Positions 43,428 to 53,432 of a DNA stretch of 64,000 nucleotides are shown piece after piece. The DNA is from Amycolatopsis sp. 195334CR (lineage in GTDB: Bacteria; Actinomycetota; Actinomycetes; Mycobacteriales; Pseudonocardiaceae), in contig NZ_JAFJMJ010000002.1 of the NCBI RefSeq assembly GCF_017309385.1, positions 124,001-188,000 of the forward strand, read 5' to 3'. The number at the start of each line of letters is the position of its first letter. The first letter of the stretch is position 1. The notes below the pieces were generated by a model. That model was not told the origin of the DNA. It saw only the letters and a program-made list of their open reading frames with translations, and did no database searches. Position numbers and translations under genes: made by a program.

Positions 43428-43922
43428 ATGTCGGGGACGGTGCGGCTGCGGCCGCCGAGCAATGAACTGAACCCACGGGTGGTCGGCTGGTGGCGGGCGC
43501 AGTGGGCGCTGACCTTCGCCGTGCCGGTGGTCGTGCTGGTGGTGCTGGGGCTGCTGATCAGCGGGGCGCGGTTCTGGCTGCTGCTGCCCGCGGTGGTGCT
43601 GGTGGTGATCGCGCTGCCGTTCGTGGCGCTGATGCCGTTGTGGTGGTACCGGGTGCACCGGTGGGAGGTCACCGACACCGCGGTCTACGTGCGGACCGGC
43701 TTCTTCTGGCAGGAGTGGCGGGTGGCGCCGATGTCGCGCATCCAGACCGTGGACACCGTGCGCGGCCCGCTGGAGCAGGGCTTCAAGCTGGCCACGGTCA
43801 CGGTGACCACGGCGTCGTCGAAGGGGCCGATCAAGATCGAGGGGCTGGACCACGAACTGGCCGCGGACCTGGCCCAGCAGCTCACCGAGACCACCCAGGC
43901 CACGCCGGGTGACGCGACATGA
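43428..43922 (+). CDS. PH-domain membrane protein (YdbS-like)
   Basis: A 164-residue protein. Two adjacent membrane helices (TFAVPVVVLVVLGLLISG and LLLPAVVLVVIALPFVAL) precede a bacterial PH (bPH2) domain: WEVTDTAVYVRTGFFWQEWR, APMSRIQTVDTVRGPLEQGF. This is the B. subtilis YdbS layout. YdbS/YdbT pairs affect membrane stress or bacteriocin tolerance in Bacillus. ATG 43428 follows GGGGAAATT, and its stop overlaps the next gene as ATGA. Its promoter carries the TetR-VOC palindrome. Confidence 0.88.
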   Translation: MSGTVRLRPPSNELNPRVVGWWRAQWALTFAVPVVVLVVLGLLISGARFWLLLPAVVLVVIALPFVALMPLWWYRVHRWEVTDTAVYVRTGFFWQEWRVAPMSRIQTVDTVRGPLEQGFKLATVTVTTASSKGPIKIEGLDHELAADLAQQLTETTQATPGDAT

Positions 43923-45433
43923 CCGCACCGGGGGAAGCCGCCGAGGGGTGGCGCAAGCTCGACCGCCGCACGATCTACGTGAGCGCGCTGGTGCTGGCCG
44001 GGATCGCCGTCGGCGCGGGGGTGCCGACCACGATCGGGATCGCGTCGGGCAACGGGCTCGGCGTCGCGCTGGCGTGGGTGCTGCCCGGCGCCGCGCTGCT
44101 GATCCTCGGCGGCACCGCGTCGGACTACCTGCGCTGGCTCAAGACGCGCTACCGGGTCGGGCCGGAGCGCGCCGAACTGCACACCGGGCTGCTGCTGGTG
44201 AAGCGCCGGTCGCTGGCCAGGGAGCGCATCCGCAACGTGGACCTGACCGCGAACCCGCTGCTGCGGGTCTTCGGGCTGGTCTCGGTCAAGATCGGCACCG
44301 GCGAGCAGCGGCAGGGCGGGGAGAGCACGCTGGTGCTGAACCCGGTGACCAAGGCCGAGGGCGACCGGCTGCGCCGGGAACTGCTGGCCCGTGAGTCCAC
44401 AGTGGACGCACGACCCGGGGTGGACGGCACGCTCGCCCGGCTCGACCCGGCGTGGATCCGGTACGCGCCGATCTCCTTCCTGGTGCCCGCGCTGGGGCTG
44501 GCCGCCGGTGGCGCGGTGATGCAGGTGTCGGACTGGATCGGCGTCCAGGACGGGTTCGTCCGCTGGATGATCGACCTGTTCGAGGGTTTCCCGCTGGTGC
44601 TGGCGATCCTGGTGCTCGCGGCCATCCTGCTGGTGGCCGGTTTCGTCGGGTCGCTGGCGTTGTTCGTCGAGATGTGGTGGAACTACCACCTCGAACGCGA
44701 ACCCGGCGGCACGCTGCGCGTCCGGCGCGGGCTGCTGACCACGCGCTCGATCTCCCTGGAGGAGCGGCGGCTGCGCGGGGTCGAGGTGGTCGAACCGCTC
44801 GGCGTCCGGCTGGCCGGCGCGGCCAGGGTGGACGCCGTGGCCACCGGCATGGTGCAGCGCCAGGAGGACGACAAGACCGACAACAAGACGCTGCTGCCCG
44901 CCGCGCCCAAGGAACTCGCCGACCACATCGCCGCGGTGGTGCTGCGGGAGGGGAAGTCGCCGACGGAAGCGGCCCGACTGATCGGGCACCCGGTCGCCGC
45001 GCGCGGCCGGCGGCTGCGGTGGTCGATCGGGGCCGTGGTGCTGCCGGTCGCCATCCTGGCCGGGCTCGGGTTGCTGCTCACCGACGTGCTGCTGCACATC
45101 GCGTGGATCGCCGCGGTGATCGGCCTGCCGATCGCGGTGGTGCTGGCCGTCGACGCCTACCGGTCGCTCGGCCACGCGCTGTCCGGCGACTACCTGGTGG
45201 CCAGGGCGGGGTCGGTGCGGCGGGCCACGGTGGCGCTGCAGCGCGAGGGCGTGATCGGCTGGACGGTCAAGCAGTCGATCTTCCAGCGGCGCGCCGGGTT
45301 GATCACGCTGACCGCGACCACGGCCGCCGGCACGGGCGGTTACGACGTGCTCGACGCGGCCGAGAGCGAGGGCCTCGCCTTCGCCGACGAGGCCGTTCCC
45401 GAACTGCTCGGGCCGTTCCTCGAGCGTGGCTAG
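43919..45433 (+). CDS. PH-domain membrane protein (YdbT-like, tandem PH)
   Basis: A 504-residue protein with paired helices followed by PH domains, the YdbT organisation. First unit: ALAWVLPGAALLILGGTASD then YRVGPERAELHTGLLLVKRR and RERIRNVDLTANPLLRVFG. Second: LVLAILVLAAILLVAGFVGS then RRGLLTTRSISLEERRLRG. Third: VLPVAILAGLGLLLTDVLLH then YLVARAGSVRRATVALQREG. The basic RRGL/RIRN stretches would face the membrane surface. It is coupled to the first PH gene by ATGA, and the two probably act as one complex. Confidence 0.87.
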   Translation: MTAPGEAAEGWRKLDRRTIYVSALVLAGIAVGAGVPTTIGIASGNGLGVALAWVLPGAALLILGGTASDYLRWLKTRYRVGPERAELHTGLLLVKRRSLARERIRNVDLTANPLLRVFGLVSVKIGTGEQRQGGESTLVLNPVTKAEGDRLRRELLARESTVDARPGVDGTLARLDPAWIRYAPISFLVPALGLAAGGAVMQVSDWIGVQDGFVRWMIDLFEGFPLVLAILVLAAILLVAGFVGSLALFVEMWWNYHLEREPGGTLRVRRGLLTTRSISLEERRLRGVEVVEPLGVRLAGAARVDAVATGMVQRQEDDKTDNKTLLPAAPKELADHIAAVVLREGKSPTEAARLIGHPVAARGRRLRWSIGAVVLPVAILAGLGLLLTDVLLHIAWIAAVIGLPIAVVLAVDAYRSLGHALSGDYLVARAGSVRRATVALQREGVIGWTVKQSIFQRRAGLITLTATTAAGTGGYDVLDAAESEGLAFADEAVPELLGPFLERG

Positions 45434-45442
45434 ATTGGGGGC

Positions 45443-46468
45443 ATGCGCACAGCTTTCGGGGAAGAGTTCGCGGTTCCGGCCGGGTACCTGAACACGCCGA
45501 GCATCGGGGTTCCCCCGGCTTCGGCCGCCGACGCGGTGGCCGAAGCCGTGGCCCGCTGGCGCAGCGGCGCGGACCGGCCGCCGGACTTCGACGCGGTGGT
45601 GGCGGCGTCGCGCGAGGGGTTCGCGAAGCTGATCGGCGTCGGCGCCGACCGGGTCGGCACCGGCGCCACGGTCTCGCAGCTGATCTCGATGGTCGCCGCC
45701 GGACTGCCCGACGGGGCGAAGGTGCTCGTCGCCGAGGGCGACTTCACCAGCGTCACCTTCCCCTTCGCGGTGCAGGCTCGGCGTGGCGTGACCGTCACCG
45801 AGGCGCCGCTGGCCGACCTCGCGGACCGCGCGGCGGGCCACGACCTCGTCGCGGTGAGCGTGGTCCAGTCCGCCGACGGCCGCTACGCCGATCTCGACGC
45901 GCTGCGCGCCACCGGCGTCCCGGTGCTGCTCGACGCGACGCAGGCCATCGGCTGGCAGCCGCTCGACCTCGGCTGGGCGGACTGGGTGGTCTCGGCCTGC
46001 TACAAGTTCCTGCTCGCGCCGCGCGGCGCCGCCTGGATCGCGGTGCACCCGCGCGCGCTGGAGCGCACGGTCCCGCACGGCGCGAACTGGTACGCGGGCG
46101 ACAACCCGTGGGACACCGTCTACGGCCTGCCGATGCGCCTGGCCGACGGCCCGCGCTCGCTGGACCTGTCGCCCACCTGGCTCTCGCACGTCGGTGCCGC
46201 GGTCACCCTGCCCTACCTCGCCTCGCTGGACCTGGAGCAGGTGCGGGCGCACTGCGTGAAGCTGGCCGACTCGGTGCTGGCCGGGCTCGGCCTGCCGGAG
46301 CGGGGGAGCGCGATCGTCTCGCTGCCCCAGCCGGAGGCCCCCGCCCTGCTCACCGAGGCCGGCGTGGTGTGCAGCAAGCGCGCCGGGCGGACGCGGCTCG
46401 GCTTCCACCTCTACAACTCCGAGGAGGACTGTGAGCTGGTGCTGGAGGCGCTGCGCACGTTCGAGTGA
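45443..46468 (+). CDS. Class V aminotransferase-fold PLP enzyme
   Basis: A 341-residue PLP enzyme of the isopenicillin-N-epimerase/cysteine-desulfurase-like group. PLP features visible are TGATVSQLISMVAAGL (phosphate cup), VPVLLDATQAIGWQPL (Asp pairing with the pyridine nitrogen) and the lysine in SACYKFLLAPRGAAW. The open N-terminus FAVPAGYLNTPSIGVPP is typical. The family includes desulfurases, kynureninases and epimerases, so the reaction cannot be specified. ATG 45443 is 9 bp after the PH gene, so co-transcription is possible. Confidence 0.85.
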   Translation: MRTAFGEEFAVPAGYLNTPSIGVPPASAADAVAEAVARWRSGADRPPDFDAVVAASREGFAKLIGVGADRVGTGATVSQLISMVAAGLPDGAKVLVAEGDFTSVTFPFAVQARRGVTVTEAPLADLADRAAGHDLVAVSVVQSADGRYADLDALRATGVPVLLDATQAIGWQPLDLGWADWVVSACYKFLLAPRGAAWIAVHPRALERTVPHGANWYAGDNPWDTVYGLPMRLADGPRSLDLSPTWLSHVGAAVTLPYLASLDLEQVRAHCVKLADSVLAGLGLPERGSAIVSLPQPEAPALLTEAGVVCSKRAGRTRLGFHLYNSEEDCELVLEALRTFE

Positions 46469-46503
46469 CCATGGGAGCGGGGCGTCGGTTACCGTGACAC
46501 CTC

Positions 46504-47208
46504 GTGGTTGGTGCCAACTTCTCCTACCCCGGTGGTGACGCCGCGGGCGACACCGCGCCGTTACCCCGCGTCCGCCAGTCCGGGCCGCCGCCGCGGGCCG
46601 GGTCGCCCGGGTTGTCTGGAGCGTCCGGTTCGCTGGTCGGCGGTCCCGTGTTCAAGGGCCTCGGCCTGGTGCTCGTCGCGCTGGTGTCCGGGCTGGTCTG
46701 GTGGCTGATCCGGTACGAGGCCGAGCCCGAGGTCCAGGCCCAGCCGGACCCGCTGGTCTCCGGTGAGTTCAAGTACGAGCGCGTGGCGGGCCCGGTGACC
46801 AGCACCGACTGCGCCGGCAACGCCTACGGCGAGATCAAGCGGTGGTTCGCCGAGCACCCGTGCCAGCGGGTGGTGCGCGCGCTGTACGTGACCAACGCCG
46901 GCGAGGGCGCGCGGGCGCTGGTCTCGGTGGTGCTGGTCACCATGCCCGACCCGGAGCTGGCCGCCCAGCTCAAGGCGGTCACCGACACCGACAACACCGG
47001 GAACATCAACGACCTGCTCCGCGACGGCACCGCGAAGCTGCCCAAGGCACCCGAGGTGGCCAAGGGCAACTACGACTCCAAGGTGGCCGGCGCCGACGTG
47101 ACCATCGTCGAAGGCGACTTCTACGACAAGCACAAGGACGACCCGCTGCTCAAGCGCGTCACCGCCGACGCGCTGCGGCTGTCGGAGGCCCTGCGCCCGG
47201 GAACCTAG
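46504..47208 (+). CDS. Single-pass membrane protein, unknown function
   Basis: A 234-residue protein: a Pro/Gly-rich cytoplasmic leader (about 1-48), one membrane helix (VFKGLGLVLVALVSGLVWWL) and an extracytoplasmic domain with two cysteines (TDCAGNAYGEIK and EHPCQRVVRALYV) that may form a disulfide. The soluble part (VTNAGEGARALVSVVLVTMP) has no family I recognise; similar proteins are common in actinobacteria. GTG 46504 has only a weak ribosome site. It converges on the DUF4439 gene with a 4-bp gap. Confidence 0.75.
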   Translation: MVGANFSYPGGDAAGDTAPLPRVRQSGPPPRAGSPGLSGASGSLVGGPVFKGLGLVLVALVSGLVWWLIRYEAEPEVQAQPDPLVSGEFKYERVAGPVTSTDCAGNAYGEIKRWFAEHPCQRVVRALYVTNAGEGARALVSVVLVTMPDPELAAQLKAVTDTDNTGNINDLLRDGTAKLPKAPEVAKGNYDSKVAGADVTIVEGDFYDKHKDDPLLKRVTADALRLSEALRPGT

Positions 47209-47212
47209 GCCG

Positions 47213-48160
47213 TCAGGTCCCCGGCAGCGCCACCGCCGCGGGGGATTCGCCCGCTTCCTTGCGCCACGAGGTGCCGCGCGTCGCCGAGCCGACCAGCGCC
47301 CGCAGCGCCACCGTGCGCAGCGTCGTGTCGTCGGTGCGTTCGAGCACGCCTCGCCAAGCGGCCGCCGCGTCCGACTCGGCGGTGGCGACCAGCGCCATCG
47401 CCGACTTCGCGTCGGTCACCGGCTTCGGCGGCAGGTACGCGGGCTCGGTCGGCACCGGGGTCGCCCCGGCCGCGGTCAGCATCCGCTCGCAGGCGTCCCG
47501 GCGGTCGCGGTGCGCGCTCGCGCCGTTCTCCGTACCGCTGCGGAAGTCGTTCGGCAGGAACGCGGTGACCAGGCCGTACACCCACACCGCGGCGTGCTCG
47601 GCCGACAGCGCGTCCTGCACCGCGGTCACCGACTCCGGCGGCAGCTGCCCGGTCTGCGGCGGCTCGACGTCGTCCCCGGCGGCACCCGCGCCCAGCGACG
47701 GCGACAGCTGCTGCACCGCGGCGCAGCCCGCGGCCACCGAACCGGCCAGCGCGGCGCGGTTCCGCGGCAGCGTCGGCACCAGGTCCTCGGCCTGCTTGCG
47801 TGCCTGCGCCAGCCGTTCCTTGAGCGCGTCGAGCCCGGCGGCCTGCCCGCTGTCGGGCGTGGTGGCCGACTTGGGCCGGTTGAGCCGATCCACTTCGGAC
47901 TGCAGGGCGTCCGCCTGCGCGGTGCGCACCGCGGCGACCTGCTTGGCCAGTTCGGCGCCCTCACCCCCGCCCGAGGCCAGCGCGGTGGCGGCGGTGGCGT
48001 CGGCACGGGCCCGCGCCAGCAGCGGGGCCAGCTCGTCGGGCGCGGTTTCGTAGCCGGGGCCGCACGCCGCGGCCAGCGGCAGGGTCGCGGCGGCGCCGCC
48101 GAGGAACACGCCCGCGCGCAGCACGCTCCGCCGGCTCAGTGGTGTCCGTCTTGATCTCAC
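47213..48160 (-). CDS. DUF4439 ferritin-like Tat lipoprotein
   Basis: A 315-residue exported protein. The leader has twin arginines (LSRRSVLRAGVFLGGAA) and a lipobox-like LAAAC, so it is probably Tat-exported and lipidated. Helices rich in Ala/Gln (ATTPDSGQAAGLDALKERLA) are followed by the DUF4439 domain: VTAVQDALSAEHAAVWVYGL, then DRRDACERMLTAAG and ATAESDAAAAWRGVLER. Ferritin-like metal-binding Glu/His positions are suggested by SAEHAA. GTG 48160, after GGATGGGG, was preferred to ATG 48202. It is divergent from rimP. Confidence 0.8.
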   Translation of the reverse strand: MRSRRTPLSRRSVLRAGVFLGGAAATLPLAAACGPGYETAPDELAPLLARARADATAATALASGGGEGAELAKQVAAVRTAQADALQSEVDRLNRPKSATTPDSGQAAGLDALKERLAQARKQAEDLVPTLPRNRAALAGSVAAGCAAVQQLSPSLGAGAAGDDVEPPQTGQLPPESVTAVQDALSAEHAAVWVYGLVTAFLPNDFRSGTENGASAHRDRRDACERMLTAAGATPVPTEPAYLPPKPVTDAKSAMALVATAESDAAAAWRGVLERTDDTTLRTVALRALVGSATRGTSWRKEAGESPAAVALPGT

Positions 48161-48272
48161 GACGCCCCATCCTGCCAGCACGCCGATGCCGACCGCGCTC
48201 ATGCGTGCCTGACGGCGCACCGGATAAGCTGGACCATCACTGAGCCGAACAGCCGAACAGGAGAGCGCCAAG

Positions 48273-48785
48273 GTGGCAGGAGAACTCGCCGGGCGGCTCG
48301 AGCCGATCGTGGCCGAAGCCGTTTCGGGCGCGGGTTTCGAGCTCGATGCCCTCGAGGTGCAGCAGGCGGGCCGACGCAAGCTGGTCAAGGTCGTCGTCGA
48401 CGGCGAGGACGGCGTGGGGTTGGATGAGGTGGCCGAGGTCAGCCGGACCGTTTCGGCCGTGCTGGACGAGCAGGAGCACGTGCTGGCCGGCGCGTACACG
48501 CTCGAAGTCACCTCACCGGGGGTGGATCGCCCGCTGAGCAAGCCGCGGCACTGGCGCCGCGCGAAGTTCCGCCAGGTCCGGGTCACCCCGGCCGAGGGGG
48601 CCGGCTTCGTCGGCCGGGTGGGGAACTGCGACGAGGACGGCGCGCGCGTGCTCGTCGACGGGCAGCTGCGCACGGTCCGGTACGCCGAGATCGCCAAAGC
48701 GGTGATCGAGATCGAGTTCCGGCAACCGCCGGCCGAGGAGCTGCGGCTGCTCGAGAACGACATTACGGAGGAGGAGTCGAAGTGA
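48273..48785 (+). CDS. rimP: Ribosome maturation factor RimP
   Basis: A 170-residue RimP, needed for 30S subunit maturation. Hallmarks are the N-terminal domain [20 protein letters not shown] and [20 protein letters not shown], then [20 protein letters not shown] (the conserved SPGxDRPL motif) and the C-terminal SH3-like domain. GTG 48273 has a GGAGAG site upstream. Its stop overlaps the nusA start as GTGA. It begins the conserved rimP-nusA-ylxR-infB locus. Confidence 0.96.
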   Translation: MAGELAGRLEPIVAEAVSGAGFELDALEVQQAGRRKLVKVVVDGEDGVGLDEVAEVSRTVSAVLDEQEHVLAGAYTLEVTSPGVDRPLSKPRHWRRAKFRQVRVTPAEGAGFVGRVGNCDEDGARVLVDGQLRTVRYAEIAKAVIEIEFRQPPAEELRLLENDITEEESK

Positions 48786-49879
48786 ACGTCGACATCGCGG
48801 CGCTGCGTGCGATCGAGCGGGACAAGGACATCCCCTTCGACACCGTGCTGGAGGCGATCGAGACCGCCTTGCTGACCGCCTACAAGCACACCGACGGGCA
48901 CCAGCCGCACGCCAGGATCGACATCGACCGCAAGACCGGGTACGTGCGCGTGCTGGCGCACACCCTGGACGACAGCGGCCAGGTGGACGAGGAGTGGGAC
49001 GACACCCCCGAGGGCTTCGGCCGGATCGCCGCCACCACCGCCCGGCAGGTCATCCTGCAGCGGCTGCGCGACGCCGAGCACGAGAAGACCTTCGGCGAGT
49101 TCGCCACCAAGGAGGGCGAGATCGTCGCCGGGGTGATCCAGCGCGACGCGCGGGCCAACGCCCGCGGCATGGTGGTGGTGCAGATCGGCGGCACCGAGGG
49201 CGTGCTGCCGCAGGCCGAGCAGGTGGCCGGGGAGTCCTACCAGCACGGCAGCCGGATCAAGGCCTACGTCTACGCGGTCTCCCGCAGCGCGCGGGGCCCG
49301 CAGATCATGCTCTCGCGCAGCCACCCGAACCTGGTGCGCAAGCTCTTCGCGCTCGAGGTGCCGGAGATCGCCGACGGCACGGTGGAGATCGCCGCGGTGG
49401 CACGTGAGCCAGGTCACCGGTCGAAGATCGCGGTCCGCTCCACGGTGCCCGGGGTGAACGCCAAGGGGGCCTGCATCGGCCCCGTCGGCGCCCGTGTGCG
49501 CAATGTCATGAGCGAACTGGCCGGCGAGAAGATCGACATCATCGACCACTCCGAGGACCCGGCTCGCTTCGTCGGGAATGCGCTGTCGCCGGCGAAGGTT
49601 GTCTCTGTCCGGGTGGTGGACGAACGGGCCAAGACCGCGCGCGTGGTGGTCCCGGACTTCCAGTTGTCGCTGGCCATCGGCAAGGAGGGGCAGAACGCCC
49701 GCCTCGCCGCGCGGCTGACCGGGTGGCGGATCGACATCCGGAGCGACTCCGCCCCGGAGGCCGCCGAGGAGGTCGAGGAAGAGGTGCCCGCCGAGGCTCC
49801 GGAGGCTCCGGAAGCCGAGCGGACAGGACTCGATCAGGACTCAACTCCGCGTCCGGCCACAACCGGTTCCGCCGACTGA
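48782..49879 (+). CDS. nusA: Transcription termination/antitermination factor NusA
   Basis: A 365-residue NusA. An N-terminal RNA-polymerase-binding domain (about 1-105) is followed by S1 (about 108-180, [20 protein letters not shown]), KH1 ([20 protein letters not shown]) and KH2 ([20 protein letters not shown]). As in most actinobacteria the C-terminal acidic repeats are absent, replaced by a short Glu/Pro-rich tail (about 325-365). GTG 48782 overlaps the rimP stop. It controls pausing and ribosomal RNA transcription. Confidence 0.97.
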   Translation: MNVDIAALRAIERDKDIPFDTVLEAIETALLTAYKHTDGHQPHARIDIDRKTGYVRVLAHTLDDSGQVDEEWDDTPEGFGRIAATTARQVILQRLRDAEHEKTFGEFATKEGEIVAGVIQRDARANARGMVVVQIGGTEGVLPQAEQVAGESYQHGSRIKAYVYAVSRSARGPQIMLSRSHPNLVRKLFALEVPEIADGTVEIAAVAREPGHRSKIAVRSTVPGVNAKGACIGPVGARVRNVMSELAGEKIDIIDHSEDPARFVGNALSPAKVVSVRVVDERAKTARVVVPDFQLSLAIGKEGQNARLAARLTGWRIDIRSDSAPEAAEEVEEEVPAEAPEAPEAERTGLDQDSTPRPATTGSAD

Positions 49880-49902
49880 AGGGCCAGGGGCTAGACTTGG
49901 GA

Positions 49903-50199
49903 GTGGTTCGAAGCTCGGAACCGGAAATCGCGCTCGACCACCGGGGAGACCCGGTGCGCACGTGTGTCGGCTGCCGGGAGCGGGCTTCGCGCGGTGAGTT
50001 GCTGCGAGTGGTCGCGGTCGAGGGCAGGCTGATCGCCGACGAACGTCGGCGGATGCCGGGGCGGGGTGCCTGGGTGCACCCGGTCGCGGACTGCCTGGCC
50101 AAGGCCGAGCGGCGGCGGGCGTTTCCCCGGGCGTTGCGGGTGCCCGGGCCGCTCGACGCGGCGCAGCTGCGGCAGTTCACCTCAGGTGTCACCGGGTGA
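49903..50199 (+). CDS. ylxR: YlxR family (DUF448) RNA-binding protein
   Basis: A 98-residue YlxR protein, recognised by VRTCVGCRERASRGELLRVV, where the CxxC pair and following basic residues are diagnostic, and by RRMPGRGAWVHPVADCLAKA. It sits between nusA and infB as in most Gram-positive genomes; in B. subtilis the family binds RNase P RNA. GTG 49903 fits the size; a shorter form from GTG 49953 would start at VRTCVGC. The frame is open further upstream through nusA, which is ignored. Confidence 0.9.
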   Translation: MVRSSEPEIALDHRGDPVRTCVGCRERASRGELLRVVAVEGRLIADERRRMPGRGAWVHPVADCLAKAERRRAFPRALRVPGPLDAAQLRQFTSGVTG

Positions 50200-50371
50200 C
50201 GGGCTCCTCTGGAGCCCTCCACCCGGAACGGTGCGGGACGTTCCCGTGCCGAGTGGAGTCAAGGAAGCAGGTCGACCCGTCATGAGTCAGCCGTGAAGCT
50301 GAAGCCATGAACGCGCGACAATAGGACGAGGTCTGCGGTCTTGCCGCCGGCCTCCCCAGAACAGGAGTGCT

Positions 50372-53360
50372 GTGCCAGGCAAGGCCCGCGTACACGAGCT
50401 CGCCAAGGAGCTCGGGGTTACCAGCAAGGAAGTACTCGCCAAGCTCAAGGAGCAGGGCGAATTCGTGAAGTCGGCGTCGTCGACGGTGGAGGCCCCGGTG
50501 GCCCGCCGCGTCCGTGACGCCTACGCCAAGAAGGACGGCGCCAAGGGCGGCAAGAAGCCGGTCCCTGGCCCCGCCAACGGCGCGAAGCCGGGCCCGAGCC
50601 CGGCCAAGATGGCGCCCAAGCCCGCCGCCCCGGCGCCGCAGGCACCGCCCAGAGCGCCCGGCCGCGCCGCCCCGCAGCAACCGCAGCAGCAGCGCCCGGC
50701 CGCCGCGGGCCGTCCCGGCCCGGTCCGCGTCGGGTCCCCGGCCCGGTCCGGCCGCGCCGTCGACCCAGGCCGCGCCGTCGCCGCAGCCCGCCGCGCCGAA
50801 GCCGGCGCCGGAGGTGCCCGCGGCCAAGGCGACCCCGGCCGAGCAGGCGCCGCCCGCCCCGAAGCCGGAGACGCCCGCCGCGGCCTCTCCCGGGGTGGTC
50901 CCGCCGAAGCCGCAGGGTCCCAAGCCCGGTGGCCCGAAGCCCGGTCCGCGTCCCCCGCGGGTCGGCAACAACCCGTTCGGCGTCGGCTCGGGCGCGCCCG
51001 CGCCGCGCCCGTCCGCCCCGCGTCCCGGTGGCGGGCAGTCCGGTGGCGACCGGCCGCCGCGCCCGGGTGGCGACCGCCCGCCGCGTCCCGGTGGGGATCG
51101 TCCCGCCGGTGACCGTCCCGCGGGCAACCGCCCGAACCCGGGCAACATGCCCCCGCGCCCGAACCCCGGCATGATGCCGGGCCGCACCCAGCGCCCCGCG
51201 CCGGGTGGCGGCCGCGGTGGCCCCGGTGGCGGCGCTCGTGGTGGTCCCGGTGGCGGCGCCCGTGGCGGCCCCGGTGGTCCCCGCGGTGGCGGCGGCGGTG
51301 GCTTCCGCCCCGGTGGCGGCGGTCCCGGTGGCGGTGGCGGCGGCGGTGGCTTCCGCCCCGGCGGCGGTGCCCCGGCCGGTGGTGGCGGTTTCCGCGGTGG
51401 CGGCGGTGGCCGTGGCGGCCCCGGTGGCCGCGGCGGCACGGCCGGTGCCTTCGGCCGTCCCGGTGGTCCCTCGCGCAAGGGCCGCAAGTCGAAGCGGCAG
51501 AAGCGCCAGGAGTACATGGACAACATGCAGGCGCCCAGCGTCGGCGGTGTCCGTCTGCCCAAGGGCTCCGGCGAGACCATCCGGCTGCCCCGCGGTGCCT
51601 CGCTGACCGACTTCGCGGACAAGATCGACGCGAACCCGGCTTCGCTGGTGCAGGTGCTGTTCCACCTCGGTGAGATGGTCACCGCCACGCAGTCGGTGTC
51701 GGAGGACGTGCTGGAGCTGCTCGGCTCCGAGATGAACTACGTCGTCCAGGTGGTCAGCCCCGAGGAGGAGGACCGCGAGCTGCTGGAGACCTTCGACATC
51801 ACCTACGGCGACGACGCCGGTGACGAGGAGGACCTGCAGGTCCGGCCGCCGGTCGTGACCATCATGGGTCACGTCGACCACGGTAAGACCCGCCTGCTGG
51901 ACACGATCCGGAAGACGAAGGTGCGCGAGAGTGAAGCCGGTGGCATCACCCAGCACATCGGCGCCTACCAGATCGAGACCGAGCTCGAGGGCGTCGAGCG
52001 GCTGATCACCTTCATCGACACCCCGGGTCACGAGGCGTTCACCGCCATGCGTGCCCGTGGGGCGAACTCCACCGACATCGCGGTGATCGTGGTCGCCGCC
52101 GACGACGGTGTGATGCCGCAGACGGTCGAGGCGATCAACCACGCGCAGGCCGCCAAGGCGCCGATCGTGGTCGCGATCAACAAGATCGACAAGGAGGGCG
52201 CGAACCCGGACAAGATCCGGCAGCAGCTCACCGAGTACAACCTGGTGGCCGAGGAGTACGGCGGCGACACCATGTTCGTCGAGATCTCCGCGCGGCAGAA
52301 CATCAACATCGATGGCCTGCTCGAGGCGATCCTGCTCACCGCGGACGCCGCGCTGGACCTCCGGGCCAACCCGGACATGGAGGCGCAGGGCGTGGCGATC
52401 GAGGCGCACCTGGACCGCGGTCGCGGTCCGGTGGCCACGGTGCTGGTGCAGCGCGGAACGCTGCGGGTCGGCGACTCGGTGGTGGCCGGCGACGCCTACG
52501 GCCGCGTCCGCCGCATGGTCGACGAGCACAACGAGGATGTCACCGAGGCGCTGCCCTCGCGTCCGGTGCAGGTCATCGGGTTCACCTCGGTGCCCGGCGC
52601 CGGGGACACCTTCCTGGTGGTGGACGAGGACCGGGTCGCGCGGCAGATCGCCGAGCGGCGCCAGGCCCGCATCCGCAACGCCCAGAACGCGGCGAAGCGG
52701 AAGCGCGTCAGCCTGGAGGACCTGGACTCCGCGCTGAAGGAGACCAACACCCTCAACCTGATCATCAAGGGTGACAACTCGGGTACCGTCGAGGCGCTCG
52801 AAGCATCCTTGCTGCAGCTGGACGTGGGTGAGGACGTCGACCTCAACGTGGTGCACCGCGGCGTCGGTGGGGTCACCGAGAGCGACATCGACCTGGCGAC
52901 CGCTTCGGACGCCATCGTGCTGGGCTTCAACGTCCGCGCGCAGGGCAAGGCCACCGAGCGGGCCACGCGCGAAGGCGTGGACGTCCGCTACTACACGGTG
53001 ATCTACCAGGCGATCGACGAGATCGAGCAGGCGCTCAAGGGCATGCTCAAGCCCGAGTACGAAGAGGTCGAGCTGGGCAAGGCGGAGGTCCGCGAGGTCT
53101 TCAAGTCCTCGAAGATCGGCACCATCGCCGGTTGCCTGGTCACCTCGGGCGAGATCCGCCGCAACGCCAGGGCGCGCCTCATCCGCGACAACGTCGTGGT
53201 CGCCGAGAACCTGCCGGTCAGCTCGCTGCGGCGGTTCAAGGACGACGTGGTCGAGGTCAGGGACGGCTACGAATGTGGTCTCACCCTGGGCTCGTACAGC
53301 GACATCAAGGTCGAGGACATCATCGAGACCTACGAGCAGCGCGAGAAGCCTCGCGCCTGA
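50372..53360 (+). CDS. infB: Translation initiation factor IF-2, interrupted by an apparent frameshift
   Basis: IF-2 positions fMet-tRNA on the 30S subunit. The N-terminus (GTG 50372) reads [20 protein letters not shown] in one frame; the rest, from about 50733, is in the +1 frame. Total length is 2989 nt, one base over a multiple of three; removing one base gives about 995 residues. The switch lies in the Pro/Ala/Gly-rich linker near 50725-50740, within GTCGGGTCCCCGG. Afterwards the linker is Gly/Pro-rich (50940-51470), followed by the G domain: [16 protein letters not shown] and NKIDK. Since infB is essential, a sequencing or assembly error in this GC tract is the likeliest cause; a true recent mutation or programmed shift is less likely. 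A hairpin follows the stop. Confidence 0.92.
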
Positions 53361-53372
53361 TGCGCGGCACCG

Positions 53373-53400
53373 GCCGGGGACGGGTTAGGCGGTCCCCGGC
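53373..53400 (+). terminator. Hairpin after infB
   Basis: GCCGGGGAC (53373-53381) pairs perfectly with GTCCCCGGC (53392-53400) around ten bases, starting 13 bases past the infB stop. Confidence 0.65.
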
Positions 53401-53432
53401 TGGTTCACGCATCCATCACCAGGTAGGGACAG

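Noticed and set aside
50514..50730. Upstream part of the +1 frame as the true infB N-terminus
   Set aside because: It is Arg/Pro/Ser shadow sequence, whereas the other frame encodes the conserved IF-2 N-terminal domain.
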